A DNA stretch of 64,000 nucleotides, taken from the NCBI GenBank assembly GCA_963707065.1, contig CAVPPJ010000053.1, positions 182,758 through 246,757 of the forward strand, read 5' to 3'. Origin of the DNA: Palsa-506 sp963707065 (GTDB taxonomy: Bacteria > Actinomycetota > Actinomycetes > Streptosporangiales > Streptosporangiaceae). Below are positions 1 to 7,274 of the stretch, in pieces. The notes below the pieces were generated by a model. That model was not told the DNA's origin. It was given only the letters and a program-made list of their open reading frames with translations, and ran no database searches. The position numbers were made by a program, and so were the translations under genes. Each line of letters starts with the position of its first letter. Within the stretch, counting starts at the first letter, position 1.

Positions 1-672
1 GTGGACCGGGGCGCGAGGGTGCTCAGCGTGTGCACCGGGGCGTTCATCCTCGGCGCCGCCGGGCTGCTCGACGGGCGGCGCTGCACCACCCACTGGCGGC
101 AGGCCAGGGACCTGGCCCGGCTGTTCCCCGCGGCGCAGGTCGACCCCGCTGTCCTGTACGTGGACGACGACCCGGTGATCACCAGCGCCGGGACCGCCGC
201 AGGCATCGACGCCTGCCTGTACCTGGTGCGGAAGGAGCAGGGCAGCCGGGTGGCCAACGCCATCGCACGGCGGATGGTCGTCCCGCCGCACCGCGACGGC
301 GGCCAGGCACAATACGTCGAGCGCCCAGTCGCCGGGCCCGCGGCCGACACGCTGAGCGATGTCATCGGCTGGATGGAACGACACCTCGACGAGCAGGTCA
401 CCGTCTGCGAGCTGGCCGGCCGGGCGGCGATGTCAGCCCGCACATTCGCCCGGCGGTTCGTACAGGAAACCGGCACGACGCCGCAGCGGTGGCTGACGGG
501 CCAGCGGATCCTGCTCGCCCAGCAACTGCTTGAGGAGAGCGACGCGACGGTCGACGTCGTCGCCGAGCGGTCCGGCTTCGGCAATGCAACCGCCCTGCGG
601 CATCACTTCCGGCTGTGGCGGGCAACGACGCCGCACGCATACCGCCGCCAGTTCCGCGAACCCGCCGCCTGA
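1..672 (+). CDS. GlxA-type transcriptional regulator, 5' end cut by the window
   Basis: The visible 223 residues hold the end of a DJ-1/PfpI-like (class I glutamine amidotransferase-like) domain, with the nucleophile-elbow-like stretch VCTGAFILGAAGLLDG at residues 10-25. An AraC-type DNA-binding domain with two helix-turn-helices follows at about residues 120-218 (VCELAGRAAMSARTFARRF and the second motif near VVAERSGF). GlxA-family regulators are usually a little over 300 residues, so roughly the first 100 are missing upstream. The GTG at position 1 is simply the first in-frame codon, not a supported start. The family usually regulates nearby catabolic or stress genes by sensing an unknown small ligand; no target is apparent here. 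Confidence 0.85.
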   Translation: MDRGARVLSVCTGAFILGAAGLLDGRRCTTHWRQARDLARLFPAAQVDPAVLYVDDDPVITSAGTAAGIDACLYLVRKEQGSRVANAIARRMVVPPHRDGGQAQYVERPVAGPAADTLSDVIGWMERHLDEQVTVCELAGRAAMSARTFARRFVQETGTTPQRWLTGQRILLAQQLLEESDATVDVVAERSGFGNATALRHHFRLWRATTPHAYRRQFREPAA

Positions 673-761
673 GAATCGGCGGGATCCCGGGCGGCTGAAC
701 TAGCCAGGCCGACATATCGTGGCAGGAGTGGGCTGTTTCCCGGCCCGCCACGGAGAGGCCG

Positions 762-1262
762 ATGACGCTGGAATCTGGACGCGGCATACCCGACGGACAC
801 GGGTTCATGCGATCATCGAGCGCGGACCGGGAACGCGCGATCGACGTACTCAAGGCCGCGTTCGCCGAGGGCCGGCTGACCAGGGACGAGTTCGAGGAGC
901 GGTCCGGGCAGGTCCTCCGGTCGCAGACCTACGCCCAGCTTGCCGCGCTCACTGCCGATCTGCCGGTGGGGCCGCTCGGCGCTCTCATGCTGCCGCAGCT
1001 GCCCTATCCGCAGCGGATGCCGTATCCCGTCGCGGCCCCGCGGCCGCCGGTGAACTCGCTCGCGGTCGCCGCGCTGGTCTGCTCGCTGATCCCGGGATTC
1101 CCGGCGGCGGCCGGCGTGGTCACGGCCCTCGTGGCGCACAGGCAGATCCGCCAGACTGGCGAGCGAGGCGAAGGCCTCGCGACCGCCGCCTTCTTGATCG
1201 GCACGTTCTCACTGCTGACTTTCGTGATGTACATGATCGGCCTGGCCGGGTTCGGGCACTAG
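762..1262 (+). CDS. DUF1707/DUF4190-type small membrane protein
   Basis: This 166-residue protein begins with a DUF1707 (SHOCT-like) module at about residues 16-67, with the typical pattern SADRERAIDVLKAAFAEGRL, LTRDEFEER and a Tyr-Ala-Gln-Leu stretch. A proline-rich linker and two hydrophobic segments follow (about 94-117 and 143-163), separated by a basic, polar loop. That arrangement is common in actinobacterial DUF1707-DUF4190 proteins, which are membrane anchored and of unknown function. The ATG at 762 follows a purine-rich GAGAGG at about 749-756. It stands alone, downstream of and co-directional with the GlxA-type gene. Confidence 0.8.
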   Translation: MTLESGRGIPDGHGFMRSSSADRERAIDVLKAAFAEGRLTRDEFEERSGQVLRSQTYAQLAALTADLPVGPLGALMLPQLPYPQRMPYPVAAPRPPVNSLAVAALVCSLIPGFPAAAGVVTALVAHRQIRQTGERGEGLATAAFLIGTFSLLTFVMYMIGLAGFGH

Positions 1263-1305
1263 CCGGGCTGTCGGCGGCTACGGGTGCGGACCGAGGTGGC
1301 CGGAG

Positions 1306-2184
1306 TCACGGCCGGACGGCCCGGATTAGCACGTACTCGATGATCCGGCGACGCCAGAGCAGCTCCACTTGCCAGAGCAGAACCCGGGCGGCGCCGCGCT
1401 GCCCCATTGGCGCGCTAGGGGCCATCTGCAGCCGCTGTCCAATCAGCCGAAGGACCGGGGCGATGACGTGATCGCCGCATGCGGTGACCTCCACGGCGAC
1501 CAGCCCGGCCGCACGGGCCGCCCTGGCGATCTGACTGGCGGTCATCACAGCATTGCTCCGCAGCCCGAAAATCCTGAGCTGGGTGACGCCCGACACCAGC
1601 TCCAGGGGGGTTCGTGGCAGCCGCTCAGTCGAGATATCGGAGATACTGAGCACTCCGCCAGGCCGCAGCACCCGGAAACACTCATCGAAGAACGCGCGGC
1701 GGGACCGGAAGTGGAACGCCGCCTCAATGCTGATCACCCCGTCGATGCTCCCGTCGGCGACCGGCAACCTCGCCGCGTCGCCTGCCACCGGCGACGCGGC
1801 CGCGGCCTGCAGCCGCTCACGACCTGCCGACAGCTGCCATTCGGTAATGTTGACCGCGACCAGCCTGCGCGGGCGCAGGACTTCCGCGATGACCAGATCT
1901 TGTGTCCCGAGGCCATTCCCGACGTCGAGTATCACGCCAGCCGAAGGTAGCGGCGATGCCACCGTCTGCACGAGCCTGCGGCATGCGTCGGCGGCCTCAT
2001 CCTCCGAGCCCGGCCCCTCCCACAAGCCCAGGTTCAGCCAGCCCGGTGCGGGCGCGAGGAAGAAGTCTGATCCGAGGCTCTCATAAACGCGCGCGGCGGG
2101 ATTCCCGCCTTGCCGGAAAATCGCGGCGATATGCCGGAAATGCTGGCTCGTCCACCCGTCGGGCCGTGCTGGGCCGGTCACCAT
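1306..2184 (-). CDS. class I SAM-dependent methyltransferase
   Basis: This 292-residue protein has a complete Rossmann methyltransferase core: motif I VILDVGNGLGT (about residues 84-94), an acidic post-I region near LVAVNITEWQL, and the motif-III-like FRVLRPGGVLSISD (about 165-180). That is the Methyltransf_11 type acting on small molecules. The substrate cannot be told. The N-terminus (about 1-75) and the C-terminal helical cap are the substrate-specific parts. The gene is divergent from another methyltransferase at 2428, with about 240 bp between them. The family assignment is firm; the role is unknown. Confidence 0.8.
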   Translation of the reverse strand: MVTGPARPDGWTSQHFRHIAAIFRQGGNPAARVYESLGSDFFLAPAPGWLNLGLWEGPGSEDEAADACRRLVQTVASPLPSAGVILDVGNGLGTQDLVIAEVLRPRRLVAVNITEWQLSAGRERLQAAAASPVAGDAARLPVADGSIDGVISIEAAFHFRSRRAFFDECFRVLRPGGVLSISDISTERLPRTPLELVSGVTQLRIFGLRSNAVMTASQIARAARAAGLVAVEVTACGDHVIAPVLRLIGQRLQMAPSAPMGQRGAARVLLWQVELLWRRRIIEYVLIRAVRP

Positions 2185-2427
2185 GCCGGGTTCCAGTGAA
2201 AGGGCAAAGGCCGGCTCATCACTTGTCGAGGAGGCCGAGGAAACTGCATCTTCCGTTCAGGAAGATGATCTGTCCGGTCGGGCCGCCGGTCCCGGTCACG
2301 ACGCCATTCTGTCAGCAGGACATGGCTCAGCCGGCCGGGCCCGGAGCTGACCCCGCAGCGCGGCCCGGCGCGCGGCCGGCCGGCCAAACCGTTTGCGGCC
2401 GCCACTGTCCGCCGGAACACTGGCCAG

Positions 2428-3192
2428 GTGGCTGCCGCACCGACGTTGGATGAGCTGCTAGCCGAGGGCGCTGCCGTACCGGTCGAGGGCTGGGATTTCT
2501 CCTGGTTCGAGGGCCGGGCTACCGAGGAAAGGCCCGCCTGGGGCTACTCGCGGCTGCTCGCGAAGCGGATGGCCGGCGCCACGGCAGCGCTCGACATCCA
2601 GACCGGCGGGGGCGAGGTGCTCGCGCAGATCCCGCATCCGCCGCCGGTCCTGGCGGCTACCGAGTCCTGGCCGCCGAACATCGAGATAGCCAGGCGGAAC
2701 CTGGCCCCGCTGGGCGCATCGGTGGTCGAGGCCGACGATCTGGCTGACCTGCCGTTCCGGGCGGAATCGTTCGACCTGATCGTCAGCCGCCACCCAACCG
2801 ACGTGCGCTGGGACGAGATCGCCCGCGTGCTGCGGCCCGGCGGCACGTACCTCTCGCAGCAGATCGGCGCCGGAACCAACCGCGAGCTCTACGAGTTCAT
2901 GATGGGCCCCCAGCCGGACGACCCGGAAGACCTGCCGCAGGCGGCCTTCATCCGGGCAGCAGCCGGGGCAGCCGGCCTGGCCGTGGTCGACCTGAGGGAG
3001 CAGGCACTGCGCGTCGTGTTCAACGACGTCGCCGCGGTCGTCTACTTCCTCCGGAAGGTCCTGTGGACAGTTCCCGGATTCACCGTCGACGGCTACCGGG
3101 ACCGGCTTGCCGTGCTGCACGACCGCATCCAGTCCGACGGCCCCTTCGTCGCCCACTCCCGGCGTGTCCTGATCGAGGCACGGAAGGCCTGA
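2428..3192 (+). CDS. SAM-dependent methyltransferase (paralogue of the gene at 48141)
   Basis: This 254-residue protein starts at GTG 2428. It has a glycine-rich motif I, ALDIQTGGGEVL (residues 54-65), and a motif-III-like VLRPGGTYLSQQIG. The N-terminal signature GWDFSWFEGR and the stretch ATESWPPNIEIARR recur as GWDFSWLDRR and ATEAWPPNVPVAGR in the protein at 48141-48923, so the two are clear paralogues. The paralogue's start (V-A-x-x-DEL) supports the chosen GTG. The family is common in actinobacteria and annotated only as a methyltransferase; the substrate is unknown. Base composition matches the neighbouring genes. Confidence 0.8.
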   Translation: MAAAPTLDELLAEGAAVPVEGWDFSWFEGRATEERPAWGYSRLLAKRMAGATAALDIQTGGGEVLAQIPHPPPVLAATESWPPNIEIARRNLAPLGASVVEADDLADLPFRAESFDLIVSRHPTDVRWDEIARVLRPGGTYLSQQIGAGTNRELYEFMMGPQPDDPEDLPQAAFIRAAAGAAGLAVVDLREQALRVVFNDVAAVVYFLRKVLWTVPGFTVDGYRDRLAVLHDRIQSDGPFVAHSRRVLIEARKA

Positions 3193-3283
3193 CCGAGGTC
3201 ACAGAGGGCCCGACGAGCTCCGCCTGGTGCTGCGGCCGCATCGGCATGGCGCCTGACAGGCACTACGGCTGCGGCTGATCCCG

Positions 3284-3847
3284 TCAGGTGCCGCACCCGG
3301 CTGGCGCCGGGTCGAGGGCGCTGGCGTGCGTAGCGACCTGCCGCAGCAGCGTGCGGAACACGCTGCGGTCGTCTTCGGACTCCAGGCCGGCCAGCACTTC
3401 ATGCTCGGCCGCCCGCAGCCGCCGGTCGAGCAGGCCGAGCAGGTCGCGACCCGGCGCGGTCGGCGCGATCCGCCGCGCGCGCCGGTCGGCCGGGTCCGGG
3501 CGCCGTTCGATCAGCCCGGCGCCCTCGAGGTCGTCGAGCAGGTAAGTCATCACGGTGCGATCGATCCCGAGGTGCTGGGCAAGCTCCAGCTGGCTGCCCG
3601 GTTCGCCGCGAGTGGCCGCCGCGAGCACCTGATAGCCGCGGGGTCCCCCCGGCAGGTCGGCGAGCGCGGCATTCGCGGCTGTCACGTAGGAGCGGAAGAC
3701 CACGCCCAGTGCCCAGCCGAGGTCGCTGCTCAGCACGCCGCCGCAAGCGGACCCCGGCCCGGCATGCGGGCTGGCCTGCGCGACGCCAGCCGCACCGCCC
3801 GGCGTGCTGACGCTCGAGCCGGCGTCCGGTCTGCTGGGGGGGCTCAC
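3284..3847 (-). CDS. MarR-family transcriptional regulator
   Basis: This 187-residue protein has a winged-helix MarR core: the recognition helix around LELAQHLGIDRTVMTYLLDDLEGAGLI and the wing RRPDPADRRARRIAPT (about residues 90-135), then a dimerisation helix. The first ~40 residues are Pro/Ser/Gly-rich and probably disordered; a later internal start is possible. It is divergent from the flavoprotein at 3955, and the short AT-rich spacer holds an inverted repeat that fits a MarR operator. It is therefore likely an autoregulating repressor of that gene, responding to a phenolic, quinone or redox signal as many MarR proteins do. That last step is inference. Confidence 0.85.
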   Translation of the reverse strand: MSPPSRPDAGSSVSTPGGAAGVAQASPHAGPGSACGGVLSSDLGWALGVVFRSYVTAANAALADLPGGPRGYQVLAAATRGEPGSQLELAQHLGIDRTVMTYLLDDLEGAGLIERRPDPADRRARRIAPTAPGRDLLGLLDRRLRAAEHEVLAGLESEDDRSVFRTLLRQVATHASALDPAPAGCGT

Positions 3848-3890
3848 GCCGTCATGCTATCCCAAATCCGCGGTAAGAACGAAGATTTGT

Positions 3891-3918
3891 ATAGTAGATG
3901 ATCTGTGATGAATACTAT
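3891..3918. promoter_or_regulatory. candidate MarR operator / divergent promoter
   Basis: The 107-bp spacer between the MarR gene and the flavoprotein is clearly AT-richer than its surroundings. It contains ATAGTA at 3891-3896 and its exact inverse TACTAT at 3913-3918. A smaller AGATGATCT palindrome lies between them. Position and symmetry fit a shared operator; there is no experimental support. Confidence 0.4.
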
Positions 3919-3954
3919 CTGCCTAACAGCACCCTCACTACCTGGAGTAGCAGC

Positions 3955-5088
3955 ATGAGCGATCCTGGCCTGGCCAGACCGACCGTCGTGGTCATCGGCG
4001 GCGGTTACGCCGGCATCAACGCGGCCAAGTCCCTGGACGACGTGGCCGACGTCGTGCTGGTGGAACCGAAGGATGCCTTCGTGCACAACGTGGCCAGCCT
4101 CCGCGCCCTGGCTGACCCGTCCTGGCTGCCGCGGATCTACCTGCCCTACGACGGGCTGCTCGCCAATGGCCGGGTCGTCCGCGACCGTGCCGCCAAGGTC
4201 GAGGCCGGCCTGGTGACGCTCGCCTCCGGCGAGGAGATCGCCGCCGACTACATCGTGCTGGCGACCGGGTCCGCGTACCCGTTCCCGGCCAAGAGCGACC
4301 TCGACAGCGCCGCTGCCGCCCATGCCAAGGTCCGGGCCGCCCATGCCGCCCTCAGCGCGGCCCAGCGGGTGCTGCTCGTCGGCGCCGGGCCGGTGGGCAT
4401 CGAGCTGGCCGGCGAGATCAAGGCAGCGTGGCCCGGCAAGCACGTGACTCTCCTTGACGTGGCTGACGACGTCCTCGGCGCCCGGTTCCGGCAGGACCTC
4501 AAGGACGAATTGCGCCGCCAGCTCACCGGCCTCGGGGTAGAACTGCTGCTCGCCAGCCCGCTGCGGGAAGCCCCGCCGACTGAGCCCGGCGAGCTGCGGG
4601 CCTTCACCGTCGTCACCGAGTCCGGCACCGAGGTGACGGCCGACATCTGGTTCCGCTGCTACGGGATCACCCCGGTCAGCGACTACCTGGCTGGCGATCT
4701 CGCCGCCGCGCGCCAGGCGGATGGCTTCGTCGAGGTCACGCCGTTCCTGCAGGTGACCGGCCAGGACCGGGTGTTCGCCGTCGGCGACGTCTCCGCTGCC
4801 GATCACAAGATGGCCGGCCTCGCCGGGCGGCAGGCACAGCTCGTGGCCGGCAACATCCGGGCCCTCATCACCGGGGACGGCGACCTCACGTCCTACCAGT
4901 CAGCACCCCCGGTCATCATCGTGCCGATCGGGCCGGACGGCGGCTCGGGCCAGCTCCCCGGCAGCGACGACCTCGCCTCCCGGGAGCGCGTCGCCCACGC
5001 CAAAGGCCGCGACATGATGGTCGACCGGTTCACCGAGCTGCTCGGGGTCACCGCCCCGGCCGACAAGGCAGCAGACGGCGCCCGATGA
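3955..5088 (+). CDS. FAD-dependent NAD(P)H oxidoreductase, NDH-2/AIF-like
   Basis: This is a 377-residue pyridine nucleotide-disulfide oxidoreductase fold. The N-terminal FAD-binding motif is VVVIGGGYAGINAAK (about residues 10-24). A second Rossmann motif, VLLVGAGPVGIELAGE, lies near residue 140 for NAD(P)H. A late V-F-A-V-G-D-V motif near residue 279 closes the FAD site. There is no redox-active CxxC, so it belongs to the NDH-2/AIF/AMID branch that oxidises NADH, often with quinones. ATG 3955 was chosen because the fold begins at once and a GGAG lies upstream at about 3942; the longer frame from 3898 runs through the AT-rich regulatory spacer. Divergent MarR control is likely. Confidence 0.85.
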   Translation: MSDPGLARPTVVVIGGGYAGINAAKSLDDVADVVLVEPKDAFVHNVASLRALADPSWLPRIYLPYDGLLANGRVVRDRAAKVEAGLVTLASGEEIAADYIVLATGSAYPFPAKSDLDSAAAAHAKVRAAHAALSAAQRVLLVGAGPVGIELAGEIKAAWPGKHVTLLDVADDVLGARFRQDLKDELRRQLTGLGVELLLASPLREAPPTEPGELRAFTVVTESGTEVTADIWFRCYGITPVSDYLAGDLAAARQADGFVEVTPFLQVTGQDRVFAVGDVSAADHKMAGLAGRQAQLVAGNIRALITGDGDLTSYQSAPPVIIVPIGPDGGSGQLPGSDDLASRERVAHAKGRDMMVDRFTELLGVTAPADKAADGAR

Positions 5089-5225
5089 CGGAGAGCACGC
5101 ACCTGACGGAGAACCCGCCGCTCGACGAGAAGCTCCTCGGCCAGATCGCCGCACGGCGGCTCGTGATCCGGCTCCACGTCCGGCACGTCTACGGCATCGC
5201 GCTGGACAAGCCGCCGGGTACCTGA
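5085..5225 (+). CDS. small ORF (46 aa) translationally coupled to the flavoprotein
   Basis: An ATG at 5085 overlaps the flavoprotein stop in an ATGA arrangement and opens a 46-codon frame ending with TGA at 5223-5225. Nearly every codon ends in G or C (only GCA and GGT do not), as expected of real coding sequence here. The product is charged, with a predicted amphipathic stretch LDEKLLGQIAARRLVIRL. I recognise no family. Its placement suggests a small accessory or assembly peptide of the oxidoreductase, but that is inference. Confidence 0.5.
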   Translation: MTESTHLTENPPLDEKLLGQIAARRLVIRLHVRHVYGIALDKPPGT

Positions 5226-5344
5226 CCAGCCGCCAGCAGCACCCGGCGCCGTGCCCGGGTCGGCCGGGCTCGCGGGCGTTAAAGCCGTTGCCGACGGCCG
5301 GCCGCAGATGATTGCCTCAGTGGGTGATCGAGAGCGGCGGCAGG

Positions 5345-6328
5345 ATGGTGCAGCAGGTCTGCGCTGCCTATGGATTGAGAACGAGCACGCGCCCGTCGAT
5401 CACCCGTGTCGCCCGCGGCGCGGTGGGGCAGATCTGGCGCCTTGATCTCGGCGCGGAACGCTACGCGGTCAAGGAACTGTTCTGGGGCGGCGATGAGCGG
5501 GCGGTGCGGCAGGAAGCCGCGCAGACGGCGCACCTGGCGGCGGCCGGCATCCTGCTGCCCGCCAGCCTGCCCGCCACCAGCGGGCAGTTCCTGGTCAGGC
5601 TGCCCGCCGATCTCGGCGGCGGCTGGCTGCGGCTCTACCGGTGGATGGACGGGGTGCCCATCAACCTGGCCGAGCCGGATCCGTCCGGCCGGGCGGGCGG
5701 GCTGCTCGGCCGGCTGCACGTGCATGCCGCGCCACCGCAGGGCGAGCCGGATCCGTGGTACGAGACCGTTCCCGGCGCCGCTAGCTGGGATGAGCTGGCG
5801 GACGCGGCGCTCGCGCAGGGTGCCGGGTGGGGACCAGGCGTGGCCGCGCGCACCGGCCTGCTGCGCGAGCTGGCCGGGCTGGTGACCCCCGCCGCCGCGG
5901 ACCAGATGATCACCTGTCACCGGGACCTGCACCCCGACAATGTGCTGGTCGACGCTTCCGGCGAGCTGATAGTGCTCGACTGGGACGACGTCGGTCCGGC
6001 CTGCCCGGATCGTGAGCTGGCCCGGCTGCTGGTGGAGTGGCACGTCCACGATGGCAGGGCAGACGACGCCGCGATCGCGGGCACCCTCACCGCGTACCTG
6101 GCCGCCGGCGGGCCCGGGCGGGTGCGGGACGAGCGGTCGTTCGGCATGCTGATCGCCTCCCGGCTGAATTTCCTGCAGTCTCAGGCCAGGGTGGCGCTGG
6201 ATCTGCGGGCTACTCCCGAAAACAGGGATTACGCGGCCATGGAGATCCTGGACACGCTGGCGGCGCTGCCCACTGCCGGGCTGATTACCCGGCTGATCGG
6301 CCTTGCGGCCGCCGCCACCGCCGGCTGA
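5345..6328 (+). CDS. aminoglycoside-phosphotransferase-fold kinase (APH family)
   Basis: This protein of about 327 residues has the APH/choline-kinase fold: an N-lobe nucleotide-binding region with Lys in YAVKELFWGG, the catalytic loop CHRDLHPDNVLVD (HxDxxxxN) and the metal-binding LDWDDVG. The substrate could be an antibiotic, a sugar or a small alcohol; the sequence does not say. ATG 5345 was preferred to an upstream TTG at 5312. The gene is on the same strand as the flavoprotein and the small ORF but about 120 bp downstream of them, so operon membership is uncertain. Confidence 0.75.
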   Translation: MVQQVCAAYGLRTSTRPSITRVARGAVGQIWRLDLGAERYAVKELFWGGDERAVRQEAAQTAHLAAAGILLPASLPATSGQFLVRLPADLGGGWLRLYRWMDGVPINLAEPDPSGRAGGLLGRLHVHAAPPQGEPDPWYETVPGAASWDELADAALAQGAGWGPGVAARTGLLRELAGLVTPAAADQMITCHRDLHPDNVLVDASGELIVLDWDDVGPACPDRELARLLVEWHVHDGRADDAAIAGTLTAYLAAGGPGRVRDERSFGMLIASRLNFLQSQARVALDLRATPENRDYAAMEILDTLAALPTAGLITRLIGLAAAATAG

Positions 6329-6403
6329 GCGGCGTTCGCGGCGGCCGGTCCGCCCGCTGCTAGCACTGGCCAGCGAGATCCGGGCGCTGGGATTCAGCCC
6401 GCG

Positions 6404-6498
6404 AGACTCAGGCCCGCGAGCCCGGGCCCGCGAGACTCAGGCCGGCGAGACTCAGGCCGGCCAGACTCAGGCCGCAGACTGGCCGCCAGACTCAGGCC
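6404..6498. repeat. short tandem repeat, AGACTCAGGCC
   Basis: Five exact copies of AGACTCAGGCC begin at 6404, 6433, 6448, 6463 and 6488, with a partial AGACT at 6476. The central copies have a 15-bp period. The array lies between the convergent phosphotransferase and kinase genes, and the kinase-domain stop at 6492-6494 falls inside the last copy. It could be a degenerate terminator or a slippage-prone spacer. Confidence 0.75.
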
Positions 6499-7274
6499 AC
6501 CGGGTGGACGTTGAATCTGGTGATGACGCCATGTTCAACGGTGTAGGTGCCCTGGAAGCCCTGGACGCTGCCGTTGGTCTGCAGAGCGGATAGCCGCGCG
6601 GTCACGACGTCGCCGTTGACCGACACGACCGTCAGGGTGTCCTTGGCCGTGGTAGCGAATCCGCGCACGAACTCGGGGTAAGGCGACGGGCCGTTCCGGC
6701 CGCCGAGTTTCCATGCCCGCAGATAGTGATGACCGTTAATGGCCGCGATGTACGCCCTGACGGTGGCGGCCGGTCCCCTGACCTTCGCCGCGCCGCTCTG
6801 ATTGACCGAGCCGGCTTGCGACTGGCCGGCGGCAGGCGGCGGTGATGATGCGGATGATGCGGATCCACGGTCACGCAGCAAGGCAGCGGCGCCGCCGGCC
6901 AGGCCGAGGATGACGATGGCGGCGGCAATCGCCAGGGCGAATGCCCGCCAGCGGGACCGGCCGCCCGCCGTGGGCGGGTACTGGCTGGCCGGCCCATGCC
7001 CGGCTGGCGACGATTCGCTCCAGCCATGCCCGGGCGGCGGGGGGCTGCTCCACTCCTGCCCGGCCGATGGGGGGCGGCTCCATGGCTGGCCGGGCGACGG
7101 GGGGCTGCTCCGCTCCTGCCCGGCCGATGGGGGGCGGCTCCATGGCTGGCCGGGCGACGGGGGGCTGCTCCGCTCCTGCCCGGGCGAGGCGGGACCGCCC
7201 CATCCTTGCCCGGCCGGCCGCTGCCCGGCTGGCGGCCGGCCGGTCGCTGGCCGGCTGGTCGCTGGCCACCCCGG
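6492..7274 (-). CDS. C-terminal part (TM + extracellular domain) of the frame-broken Ser/Thr kinase
   Basis: In the frame that ends at 6492, the minus strand reads through a Pro/Gly/Trp/Ser-rich repeat, then a basic stop-transfer stretch (GGRSRWRAFALAIAAAIV) and a single membrane helix at about 6940-6880. A roughly 100-residue domain follows (AATVRAYIAAINGHHYLRAW through the end), resembling the extracytoplasmic domains that end many actinobacterial STPKs. It is one frame away from the kinase frame, and a TGA at 7275-7277 blocks this frame further upstream. The frame change therefore lies between about 7068 and 7274, in or beside the repeat. It is almost certainly the same gene as the kinase entry, joined by a one-base shift. 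Confidence 0.7.
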   Translation of the reverse strand, partial: PGWPATSRPATGRPPAGQRPAGQGWGGPASPGQERSSPPSPGQPWSRPPSAGQERSSPPSPGQPWSRPPSAGQEWSSPPPPGHGWSESSPAGHGPASQYPPTAGGRSRWRAFALAIAAAIVILGLAGGAAALLRDRGSASSASSPPPAAGQSQAGSVNQSGAAKVRGPAATVRAYIAAINGHHYLRAWKLGGRNGPSPYPEFVRGFATTAKDTLTVVSVNGDVVTARLSALQTNGSVQGFQGTYTVEHGVITRFNVHPVA

